NCBI GenBank assembly: GCA_036821485.1
Contig: DAISJM010000029.1
Location: 1 to 42,894 of the forward strand
DNA from: DAISJM01 sp036821485
GTDB taxonomy: Bacteria > Verrucomicrobiota > Kiritimatiellia > CAIQIC01 > JAGNIJ01
Length of the DNA stretch: 42,894 nt
Direction of reading: 5' to 3'
In this document: piece after piece, positions 10,751 through 18,304 of the stretch
Numbering within the stretch: position 1 is the first letter of the stretch
Layout: each line of letters begins with the position of its first letter
Made by a program: the position numbers and the translations under genes
The notes under the pieces: model-generated
The model's database searches: none
Seen by the model: the letters and a program-made list of their open reading frames with translations, nothing else
Told to the model about the DNA's origin: nothing

Positions 10751-11755
10751 TCACCCGCCAAATCGATCCCGGATCAGCTGGAACTGCTGGAACATGGAGA
10801 ACTCCTCCAGTCCGGCCAGCGACTGAATGCTCACCCGCGCGCCCGCCTCGTGGAGGGCAGCGACCGGGTTCAGTCCGCCGACGACGATCATCCCCGTGCG
10901 CCCCTCGGCCACCGGGATATCGAACAGCGGCTGGTTCGGATGACCAATGGCCAGCAGTCCGCCCAAGCCGTGCTGCTCCATCTTCTTCTTAAGCGAGAGA
11001 ACGTCGTCCAGCGCGACGGAAGGAAACTCGCGGAAGCTCGCACCGATGATGCCGTTGCCACTCCGCGCACACTCGCGCACGCGCGTCATCCCCGCCTGGA
11101 TAAACGTCTCCAGAGGATCCAGCGTCGTGCCGCGATATTCGATCAGCTCGACGAAACGAACCGGTCGCCAATCGCGCAGTTCCAGCAACCCACCGAAGCG
11201 CGACGTCACCGGAATGCCCTGCTCAAGGAGAATGCCGTTCACCGTCACGCTGCAAACGGTTCCCAGCGCGACCATGTCCGCCGGCACGGTCAGCCCACCC
11301 AGCACCTCCTCCTCGCGGGCCACCGCCAACTTCGTACCCATTCCCAACCCGCGCACGAAGACATGCTTCATATCTTCCAGCGCGCGCGCAAAGTAGCCGC
11401 GAGGAATCATCGCAACATTGGTGATGATGGTGCCGCGGCCCGCCGACACGCTGAAGGTCATGCGATAGCCCAGAGAGTCGATCTTCGACGCGACGAAGCC
11501 GACCTTGTCGATCACATTCGCGTGCGCCAACTCCTCGCGACCGCGCGCTGTGATCTCGCGTCCTCGTCGCCGGCTGACAAAACGCGTCAGCCCTTCCCGA
11601 TCCAGTTGAAGAAGGTAGAAGCGCACCGTGCGCGGCTGCAGCACCAGACCGCTCGCCACCAGTACGTCATTGATCCGCGCCGCGCCCGCCGCCTCGCCGA
11701 TCTCCTGCAGCGCCTTGAGGATCGCCAACTTGATCTGCTTTCCCTGACGTGCCAC
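10751..11755 (-). CDS. nrpR: NrpR-type nitrogen repressor (HTH plus DUF128 domain)
   Basis: A one-repeat homologue of the archaeal nitrogen repressor NrpR. Residues 1-80 form a winged helix (RTVRFYLLQLDREGLTRFV, EITARGREELA). The remainder is one DUF128/NrpR domain with highly characteristic stretches such as LGTVCSVTVNGILLEQGIPV, RFGGLLELRDWRPVRFVELI and TTLDPLETFIQAGMT. In methanogens NrpR represses nitrogen-assimilation genes and is released by 2-oxoglutarate. It is divergent from the glutamate dehydrogenase gene and precedes the GuaAb-like and carB genes, all fitting control of nitrogen use. The GTG at 11755 is preferred because GGAGG stands five bases upstream; an ATG at 11767 would add four residues and has no ribosome site. 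Confidence 0.88.
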   Translation of the reverse strand: MARQGKQIKLAILKALQEIGEAAGAARINDVLVASGLVLQPRTVRFYLLQLDREGLTRFVSRRRGREITARGREELAHANVIDKVGFVASKIDSLGYRMTFSVSAGRGTIITNVAMIPRGYFARALEDMKHVFVRGLGMGTKLAVAREEEVLGGLTVPADMVALGTVCSVTVNGILLEQGIPVTSRFGGLLELRDWRPVRFVELIEYRGTTLDPLETFIQAGMTRVRECARSGNGIIGASFREFPSVALDDVLSLKKKMEQHGLGGLLAIGHPNQPLFDIPVAEGRTGMIVVGGLNPVAALHEAGARVSIQSLAGLEEFSMFQQFQLIRDRFGG

Positions 11756-11778
11756 GTGACCCTCCATGTAGCGGCGTT

Positions 11779-11998
11779 TTGCCGTATGAATTTGCCGTTT
11801 GGAGTCCCGACTTGGTTAGTCGATTCCATAAACAATAGCAATACCAACAATAGCCTTTGTTGCTATATACGGCAAGTATACCGTTACAATAATAGCGCAC
11901 ACCCAATTAAATACCTTTTCATGCTGATAATGACACATACTATTACGGCTAGTACATACCGTATTAGATGTACGAAGCGATGTTGGGCTTGGATACGG
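11779..11998. promoter_or_regulatory. array of ACGG/CCGT half-sites in the nrpR-gdhA divergent spacer
   Basis: The 280-base spacer is much more AT-rich than its surroundings and carries seven ACGG or CCGT tetramers (11782, 11795, 11869, 11881, 11945, 11959, 11995). Two pairs form inverted repeats: ACGG-N8-CCGT at 11869-11884 and TACGG-N10-CCGTA at 11944-11963. TTGCCGT occurs twice in direct orientation 13 bases apart (11779, 11792) next to the nrpR start, and as its complement at 11869. These are candidate operators for the NrpR-like protein on both promoters. I could not name convincing -35 and -10 boxes. Confidence 0.45.
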
Positions 11999-12037
11999 TC
12001 TTGGGTGGGGTTCAAACAACCAAAGAGGAGACAGTCG

Positions 12038-13378
12038 ATGGGTTACATACAGGACGTGTTGGGAATTGTTGAACGACGCAACGCGGGCGAGTCGGAGTTT
12101 CTGCAGGCAGTCCGCGAAGTGCTCGAGTCGCTGGAGCCGGTGATTCAGCGTCACAAGAAGTATCAGGATGCCCGCATTCTCGAGCGCATCTGCGAGCCTG
12201 AGCGCCAGATCATGTTCCGCGTGCCGTGGCTGGACGATAAGGGCCAGGTGCAGGTCAACCGTGGTTTCCGGTTTGAGTTCAACAGCGCGATCGGCCCCTA
12301 CAAGGGCGGCCTGCGCTTCCACCCGAGCGTGAACCAGAGCATCCTGAAGTTCCTCGGCTTCGAGCAGGTGTTCAAGAACTCGCTCACCACCCTCCCCATG
12401 GGCGGCGGCAAGGGCGGCTCGGACTTTGATCCGAAGGGCAAGTCGGACGCCGAAGTCATGCGCTTCTGCCAGAGCTTCATGACGGAGCTCTTCCGTCACA
12501 TCGGCGCCGACACTGACGTTCCCGCCGGCGATATCGGCGTGGGCGGCCGCGAGATCGGCTTCATGTTCGGCCAGTACAAGCGCCTCACGAATGAGTTCGT
12601 CGGCGTGCTGACCGGCAAGGGTTTGAACTGGGGCGGCTCCCTGATTCGTCCCGAGGCAACGGGTTACGGCGCGACCTACTTCGCCGAGGAAATGCTCAAG
12701 ACCCGCGGCGAAACGTTCAAGGGCAAGGTCTGCACCGTGTCCGGTTCCGGCAACGTCGCCCAGTACACCGTCGAGAAGCTGAACCAGCTCGGCGCGAAGG
12801 CCGTCACGCTGTCCGATTCGACAGGCACCATCTACGACAAGGACGGCATCTCCCCCGAGAAGCTGGCGTTCGTGATGGAGCTCAAGAACGTCAAGCGCGG
12901 CCGCATCAAGGAATACGCCGACAAGTTCAAGGGCGTACAGTACCTCGAAGGCCAGCGCCCGTGGTCCGTCCCCTGCCAGTGCGCATTCCCCAGCGCGACG
13001 CAGAACGAGATCAGCGGCGATGACGCCAAGGTGTTGCTCAAGAACGGCTGCTACGTTGTCTCCGAAGGCGCGAACATGCCGAGCACGCCGGCCGCCGTCG
13101 ATCTGTTCATCGAGCACAAGATCCTCTACGGGCCGGGCAAGGCAGCCAACGCCGGTGGCGTGGCGACCTCCGGGCTCGAGATGAGCCAGAACTCGATGCG
13201 CCTCGCGTGGACACGCGAGGAAGTGGATCGCCGACTCAACGGCATCATGGTCAGTATTCACAAGGCCTGCTTCGAAACGGCCAAGGAATACGGCAAAGCC
13301 GGCAACTACGTCGTCGGCGCGAACATCGCCGGCTTCGTCAAGGTGGCCGATGCGATGCTCGACCAGGGGCTCGTCTGA
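12038..13378 (+). CDS. gdhA: NADP-type glutamate dehydrogenase
   Basis: A 446-residue hexameric glutamate dehydrogenase, which makes glutamate from 2-oxoglutarate, ammonia and NAD(P)H. N-terminal half: FRFEFNSAIGPYKGGLRFHP contains the substrate-binding Lys, LPMGGGKGGSDFDP is the second signature, and DVPAGDIGVGGREIGFMFG carries the catalytic Asp region. The Rossmann half begins with KVCTVSGSGNVAQYTVEKL. The length and the motif SDFDPKGKSD are those of the biosynthetic GdhA type; NADP preference is inferred from this. AGAGGAG seven bases before the ATG at 12038 fixes the start. It is divergent from nrpR, so nitrogen control is likely. A hairpin terminator follows. Confidence 0.95.
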   Translation: MGYIQDVLGIVERRNAGESEFLQAVREVLESLEPVIQRHKKYQDARILERICEPERQIMFRVPWLDDKGQVQVNRGFRFEFNSAIGPYKGGLRFHPSVNQSILKFLGFEQVFKNSLTTLPMGGGKGGSDFDPKGKSDAEVMRFCQSFMTELFRHIGADTDVPAGDIGVGGREIGFMFGQYKRLTNEFVGVLTGKGLNWGGSLIRPEATGYGATYFAEEMLKTRGETFKGKVCTVSGSGNVAQYTVEKLNQLGAKAVTLSDSTGTIYDKDGISPEKLAFVMELKNVKRGRIKEYADKFKGVQYLEGQRPWSVPCQCAFPSATQNEISGDDAKVLLKNGCYVVSEGANMPSTPAAVDLFIEHKILYGPGKAANAGGVATSGLEMSQNSMRLAWTREEVDRRLNGIMVSIHKACFETAKEYGKAGNYVVGANIAGFVKVADAMLDQGLV

Positions 13379-13410
13379 TCGGAAGAGACGTTTCCATCAA
13401 GGAATCCGAG

Positions 13411-13440
13411 AAAGGCGGCCCCTTTACGGGGGCCGCCTTT
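13411..13440 (+). terminator. rho-independent-type terminator after gdhA
   Basis: AAAGGCGGCCCC (13411-13422) pairs perfectly with GGGGCCGCCTTT (13429-13440) around a 6-base loop. The stem is GC-rich and begins 32 bases after the gdhA stop. The T-run after the stem is short and interrupted (the stem ends in TTT, then CCTTTC). Confidence 0.8.
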
Positions 13441-13500
13441 CCTTTCGGGAACACGCCCCCGCCTCTTGCCGGAAGCAACGCTTTGTGACAGGGTGAATGC

Positions 13501-15255
13501 ATGACCGATCACGTGGATGCCAAGGCCGCCGAGACTCCGCGCAGTCCGCACCGTGATGCGCTCATCGATGAGATGTTCTCCCCGCCGGACAGTCTTCTTC
13601 AAGTTCTCCGGCGCCGGCTCACTGCCGGGGAACTCGTCGCCGCACGCGACCGCCGCGTCGGCGCCGGCATGATCGGCGCACGCGCCGCCGGCCTCGTCTT
13701 CGCCGATGCGCTGCTCGCGCGCGCAACTTCCAGTTTCACATTCGCCGTCGAGCGCGATGATTCCATCTTCATCGGGTCCGATGTCTCCATCGCCTTCCGC
13801 GCGACGGGCGATGTTCCCGAAGACATCGCCCGGCAACTCGAGACCGTCAGTGATCGCTGGAGCGAGACGCCGCTGATCGTGCGACCCAGCCTGCCGTTCG
13901 GCGCCCCGCCCTCCTCAATGTGCCATTCCATTTTCTGTCTCAACCGCGGCTCGAGGGATAACCGCAGTCGTGAACTTCTCGGTGCCGTGCGCCACATCTT
14001 CACGGATGCCGCCACGCTGTCGGACGCACCCGCGGCACTCATCGTGTCGCGCGTCCACGGCCGCACCTGTGGCACGGCTTTCTTCCCCGACCTCAGCGGT
14101 GTCGCCCTATCGTTCAACCCCTATGCGTGGAACGAGTACATCGATCCCAAGGCTGGTGCAGCCCGCTTGGTGGTGGGCCTCGGCACGCACTTCGCCAAGG
14201 GCGCGGAGGATTTCTCCCGGTTGGTTTCGCTCAATGCGCCCGAACGCCGACCCGAGGCCGATTTTGACGAGATCCGGAAAAGCTCACAGCGGCGGGTCGA
14301 CTACCTCGACCTCTCGGCCGGTCAGGTCGCCACCGAGTACTTCATGGATATGGCCCGGCAACCCGATGGCATGCCGGTCGACCTGCTGTCGACGCCGGAC
14401 GAATCGCCCCATCCCGTCACCGGGAAAACCATGCCCATCCTTACCCTCGAACCGCTCGTGAACCATGGCAGCTTCATCAAGGATCTCCGCGAGATGCTTC
14501 GTCTCCTGGGCGAGGCCTTCGATCATCCCGTCGAACTGGAATTCACGGTCCTGCTCGCACCCAATGGTCATCACACGCTGCGGATCCACGGCTGCAAGCC
14601 ATGGGACAAGTTGCGACCCGCACGCGATCGCATCCCCATGGCCCAATTGCTCGACAAGAATCTTCTCTTTGAGGTGCACGGCCCGGTCATCGGCCGTGGC
14701 CGCGTCATCCCCGTGCGGCACATCATCCACGTTCCCTCGGCCGCCTACGCGCATCTGCCTATGCAGGATAGGTATGAAATCGCGCGCACGATCGGCCGTA
14801 TCCAGCGCAAACTGGAGGACGGTGCACTGATGCTCATCGGCCCCGGCCGCTGGGGCACCACCACCCCATCCCTCGGCATCCCCGTCTCCTTTGCCGAAAT
14901 CAACCGCGCCTCGGTCATGGTCGAAATCGCCGAGATGCACGAGCATCTGACCCCGGAACTCTCGCTCGCCACGCACTGCTTCAACGAACTCGTGGCCGCC
15001 AACATGCTCTACGTCGCCGTTCAGCCCGGCCGTGAACGCAATACGTTCCACGCGGACCTGCTGGCCGCGGCACCCAACCGGCTCGAAGCACTCGTCCCGG
15101 CCGCGGCCCGGCTGCGCGATGCCATCCGCGTGATCGATACCACCACGCTCACCGCAGGGCGCGGGCTTACGCTCTATGCCGATTCCTGGCGGCGACAGGC
15201 TTTGTGCTATATCGGACAACCGCCGGATTTGAATCCGCCGGGGAATGCTATATAA
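13501..15255 (+). CDS. PEP/pyruvate-binding (PPDK N-terminal-like) domain protein
   Basis: A 584-residue protein related to the ATP-grasp part of PEP synthase and pyruvate phosphate dikinase. The recognisable part runs from GVALSFNPYAWNEY through ARLVVGLGTHFAKGAEDFSR, the region that in PEP synthases gives 'sGv.fs.dP' and the 'GLG' loop. GPGRWGTTTPSLGIPVSFAEI near residue 442 is typical of a PVC/Bacteroidetes group annotated only as PEP/pyruvate-binding proteins. The phosphohistidine domain and the PEP-binding barrel are absent, so it cannot be a complete PEP synthase. It lies between two glutamate dehydrogenase genes, 36 bases before the second, suggesting a role where carbon and nitrogen meet; this is inference. 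Confidence 0.7.
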   Translation: MTDHVDAKAAETPRSPHRDALIDEMFSPPDSLLQVLRRRLTAGELVAARDRRVGAGMIGARAAGLVFADALLARATSSFTFAVERDDSIFIGSDVSIAFRATGDVPEDIARQLETVSDRWSETPLIVRPSLPFGAPPSSMCHSIFCLNRGSRDNRSRELLGAVRHIFTDAATLSDAPAALIVSRVHGRTCGTAFFPDLSGVALSFNPYAWNEYIDPKAGAARLVVGLGTHFAKGAEDFSRLVSLNAPERRPEADFDEIRKSSQRRVDYLDLSAGQVATEYFMDMARQPDGMPVDLLSTPDESPHPVTGKTMPILTLEPLVNHGSFIKDLREMLRLLGEAFDHPVELEFTVLLAPNGHHTLRIHGCKPWDKLRPARDRIPMAQLLDKNLLFEVHGPVIGRGRVIPVRHIIHVPSAAYAHLPMQDRYEIARTIGRIQRKLEDGALMLIGPGRWGTTTPSLGIPVSFAEINRASVMVEIAEMHEHLTPELSLATHCFNELVAANMLYVAVQPGRERNTFHADLLAAAPNRLEALVPAAARLRDAIRVIDTTTLTAGRGLTLYADSWRRQALCYIGQPPDLNPPGNAI

Positions 15256-15291
15256 GAAGGTAGATTCGCACGTCACGAAGGAGAGATGAAC

Positions 15292-16542
15292 ATGACCGGA
15301 AAGACCAATCCGTTTGCCATGGCGCAGGAACAGTTTGACGAAGCCGCCGAACTCCTCGGCCTCGAACCAGCCATGAGAGACATCCTTCGCTGGCCGCAGC
15401 GCGAATACAAATTCACCATCCCGGTGAAGATGGACGACGGCTCGACGCAGATCTTCCACGGCTACCGCGTCCAGTACAACGATGCCCGCGGCCCCTGCAA
15501 GGGCGGCCTCCGCTGGCACCCCGACGAAACGCTGGACACCGTGCGAGCCCTCTCCGCGTGGATGACGTGGAAGTGCTCCGTCGTCGATATCCCGCTTGGC
15601 GGAGGCAAGGGCGGCGTAACGTGCAACCCGAAGAAGCTTTCCGACAACGAAAAAGAACGCCTCGCGCGCGGCTGGATGCGCGTCATGGCACGCGAACTCG
15701 GCGGCGACCGCGATGTGCCCGCACCCGACGTCTACACGACCCCACAAATCATGGCGTGGATGTTGGATGAATACGAGACGATCACCGGCCGGTCGCACCC
15801 CTCTGTCATCACCGGCAAGCCGCTGGCACTGGGCGGTTCGCAGGGCCGCAACGACGCCACCGCGCGCGGCGGCGTGTATTGCGTCCGCGAGGCCTGCAAG
15901 GCCTTCGGGGTGGATCCGCACGGAACCTTTGCCATCCAGGGCTTCGGCAACGCCGGCCAATTTGCCGCCATGCTCCACCCGGAAATCCTGGGCGGCGGGC
16001 GTCTCGTCGCCGTGTCTGACACGAGCGGCGGCGTCTACGATCCGAACGGCATCGATCCCAAGGCTATCGTGGACTACAAGCTCAAGACCGGCCAGGTCAC
16101 TGGCTTCCCCGGCTCGCGCCCGATCAACAATGACGACGTCCTCGAACTCGAAGTCGACGTGCTCTATCCCGCCGCGCTCGAGAACTCCATCACCGAGAAC
16201 AACGCCGACACGGTCAAGGCGAAGATCGTCTGCGAACTGGCCAACGGACCGACCACACCCGAGGCGGACAAGATTCTCCACGTCCGCGGCGTCCACGTCA
16301 TCCCGGACTTCCTCGCCAACGCAGGCGGCGTAACGGTCAGCTACTTCGAGCAGGTCCAGGGCACCTACAACTACTACTGGACGCTGGAGGATGTACACCG
16401 CCAGCTCGACCGGAAGATGACCGACGCCTACCACGCCGTGCTCCAGACGCACAAACAGAAGATGGTGCATATGCGTCTTGCCGCGTACCTCGTCGCCGTC
16501 AACCGCGTCGCCGAGGCCGTGAAACTGCGCGGCTGGGTCTAA
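15292..16542 (+). CDS. Glu/Leu/Phe/Val dehydrogenase family, catabolic-type glutamate dehydrogenase
   Basis: A 416-residue dehydrogenase of the shorter, NAD-type glutamate dehydrogenase group (GudB/RocG-like). Motifs: YRVQYNDARGPCKGGLRWHP with the substrate Lys, IPLGGGKGGVTCNP, DVPAPDVYTTPQIMAWM with the catalytic Asp, and the Rossmann start FAIQGFGNAGQFAA. VIPDFLANAGGVTVSYFEQVQ near the C-terminus is characteristic of this group. Two ATGs compete; the second (15292) is chosen because AAGGAG lies eight bases before it and only two before the one at 15286. It differs strongly from GdhA at 12038, so the two are likely used in opposite directions or with different cofactors. Confidence 0.92.
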   Translation: MTGKTNPFAMAQEQFDEAAELLGLEPAMRDILRWPQREYKFTIPVKMDDGSTQIFHGYRVQYNDARGPCKGGLRWHPDETLDTVRALSAWMTWKCSVVDIPLGGGKGGVTCNPKKLSDNEKERLARGWMRVMARELGGDRDVPAPDVYTTPQIMAWMLDEYETITGRSHPSVITGKPLALGGSQGRNDATARGGVYCVREACKAFGVDPHGTFAIQGFGNAGQFAAMLHPEILGGGRLVAVSDTSGGVYDPNGIDPKAIVDYKLKTGQVTGFPGSRPINNDDVLELEVDVLYPAALENSITENNADTVKAKIVCELANGPTTPEADKILHVRGVHVIPDFLANAGGVTVSYFEQVQGTYNYYWTLEDVHRQLDRKMTDAYHAVLQTHKQKMVHMRLAAYLVAVNRVAEAVKLRGWV

Positions 16543-16544
16543 CC

Positions 16545-18032
16545 GTGCAACGTATGCGGCGGCGCGCGACAACAGTCGGCCTTCTTGCGCTCTGCGGGCT
16601 TCTGGCGCAGGCGGCGCAGGCCCAGCTGATGCCACGACAACAGGGGCCCTTTCCTCCGGGTCGGCCACGCCTTGAACAGGCACGCCAGGGCCCCGGCGTA
16701 CGCGAGGCCGGCCGCAGTCCTGCAACACTACAGGAGACGCACCTTCGTCTTTCCCTCGGCAAATCGCTTGGACCGCTCAAGCCGCTTCTCGGCATCAACG
16801 CAGGACCCGCCCCCTCCGGCGAGTCGGGCAATGCCGAACTGACCGCTCAGTATCGCTGGGCAGGCGTCAGGGAGGTCCGCACCCAGGACTTCTACGGACC
16901 ACTCGATTTGAGCGTGATGTATCCCGACCTCGCCGCCAACCCCTTGTCGGAAAGCTCGTACGACTTTTCCACCAGCGACAAAGCATTCACGGCCATCGTC
17001 CACGCGGGATGCGAACCCTACCTGCGGCTCGGCGATTCGCACAATGACGTGCGCGTTCCCTCCAACCGGCAAGAGATGCAGAACTATACCCGCGCCGCGG
17101 TCAGGGTTGTTCAGCATTACCGCCAAGGTGCCATGAATGGATTCACAACGCCCTTCCGCTATGTCGAGATCGGCAATGAACCCGACAACAAGCATTTCTG
17201 GCCCGCCAGATACGAGGACTTCTGGCCCTTCTTCGTCACGACGTTCAGGGAACTCAAGCGCAACATGCCTGACCTGAAAGTCGGCGGTCCCGGGTTCGTG
17301 GTGGCGTCCTACAAGGTGCCCGGTGCACGTCAGAACGTGACCCGCTTTCTGGATTACCTGAAGAAGGAAGGCGTCCAGCCGGACTTCATTTCCTTCCACC
17401 TCTACTCCGACGATCCAGCCGAGTACTACGACATGGTGCAATTCTATCGTCGCGAGACAGCCCAGCGCGGAATGGGCAAAGTCGAGTTGCACGTCTCCGA
17501 ATGGAACACCGAGAAAGGCGGCATGGAGGTGCGCGTCGGACGGAAGGCTGCCCCGTTCGTCACCGCATGCTGGATCGCCCTGCAACAGGCGGGGGCGGAT
17601 GCCTCCTTGCTCTTCCGCGGGACCGACACCAACATCAACAACCCGGGATTCTACGGCATCTTCTTTGCCGACGGCTCAAAGAAACCGTCCGCCTACGCCT
17701 TTCACCTCTGGAGTCGCATGGCCCGCTTCACGGAACGGCTGGAGATCACCACCGGCGATGAATTGCTGGATGCCGCGCCGAGCGTGGACGGATCACTCCA
17801 ACCCGTGTGGGCTCTTGCGGCGCGGGATGAGGCCGGCAACGTTGGATTGCTTCTGGCCAACATCGGCGAACAGCAGATCACCTGCAACCTCGCGTCGGAT
17901 ACAGCCCGCAGTATCGAGATAACCGAGTTCGACAACCCCCGCGGGGAGTTGACCACTCGCACGGCTTCGTCCGCTTCCTCGTGGACGCTCAAGCCGCTCT
18001 CCGTGCAATTCGTCAACATGGAAACGAACTGA
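16545..18032 (+). CDS. secreted GH39-like glycoside hydrolase
   Basis: A 495-residue exported enzyme of clan GH-A. A signal peptide is clear (VGLLALCGLLAQAAQA, cleavage after AQA). The TIM-barrel carries EIGNEPDNKHFW, with the acid/base Glu at about residue 212 in the NEP motif, and HVSEWNTEKGG, with the probable nucleophile Glu at about 319. Both motifs match GH39 beta-xylosidases and iduronidases best; GH79 or another GH-A family is the alternative. A small beta-sandwich ends the protein. The start at 16545 is a GTG two bases after the preceding stop; an ATG at 16554 is equally possible. A sugar hydrolase immediately behind a glutamate dehydrogenase is unexpected. Confidence 0.7.
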   Translation: MQRMRRRATTVGLLALCGLLAQAAQAQLMPRQQGPFPPGRPRLEQARQGPGVREAGRSPATLQETHLRLSLGKSLGPLKPLLGINAGPAPSGESGNAELTAQYRWAGVREVRTQDFYGPLDLSVMYPDLAANPLSESSYDFSTSDKAFTAIVHAGCEPYLRLGDSHNDVRVPSNRQEMQNYTRAAVRVVQHYRQGAMNGFTTPFRYVEIGNEPDNKHFWPARYEDFWPFFVTTFRELKRNMPDLKVGGPGFVVASYKVPGARQNVTRFLDYLKKEGVQPDFISFHLYSDDPAEYYDMVQFYRRETAQRGMGKVELHVSEWNTEKGGMEVRVGRKAAPFVTACWIALQQAGADASLLFRGTDTNINNPGFYGIFFADGSKKPSAYAFHLWSRMARFTERLEITTGDELLDAAPSVDGSLQPVWALAARDEAGNVGLLLANIGEQQITCNLASDTARSIEITEFDNPRGELTTRTASSASSWTLKPLSVQFVNMETN

Positions 18033-18304
18033 TTTCCGCCACTCGTGCTCGCGCGCCTTCCCCGTTGACCATGGCTCATTAACCATTCCCCTTCTTCCCT
18101 TCGTGATACCGCGCCCTTCATTTTCGTAGGGCCCGGAATCACTCCATTCCCGCGGTACAACGTGTGACCATCCCCAAAAAGCACGCTTTCCTACATTTTC
18201 GTGGATTCGAAGTAACGCGATCGGGCCACAGTGCGGCCGTTTTTGTGTTGGAATAGCTGCCTGAGTTATGGTTACGTTGTCAAAATTTCAGGCGGCTAGG
18301 CTCC

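Noticed and set aside
10646..12037. An N-terminal extension of glutamate dehydrogenase through the nrpR region
   Set aside because: It overlaps nrpR in antisense, and the ATG at 12038 has AGAGGAG at the right distance and the family N-terminus.
14284..16728. An 814-codon minus-strand open frame opposite the PEP/pyruvate-binding and glutamate dehydrogenase genes
   Set aside because: It runs across three real genes on the other strand, has the low-complexity composition of antisense frames and no recognisable motif.
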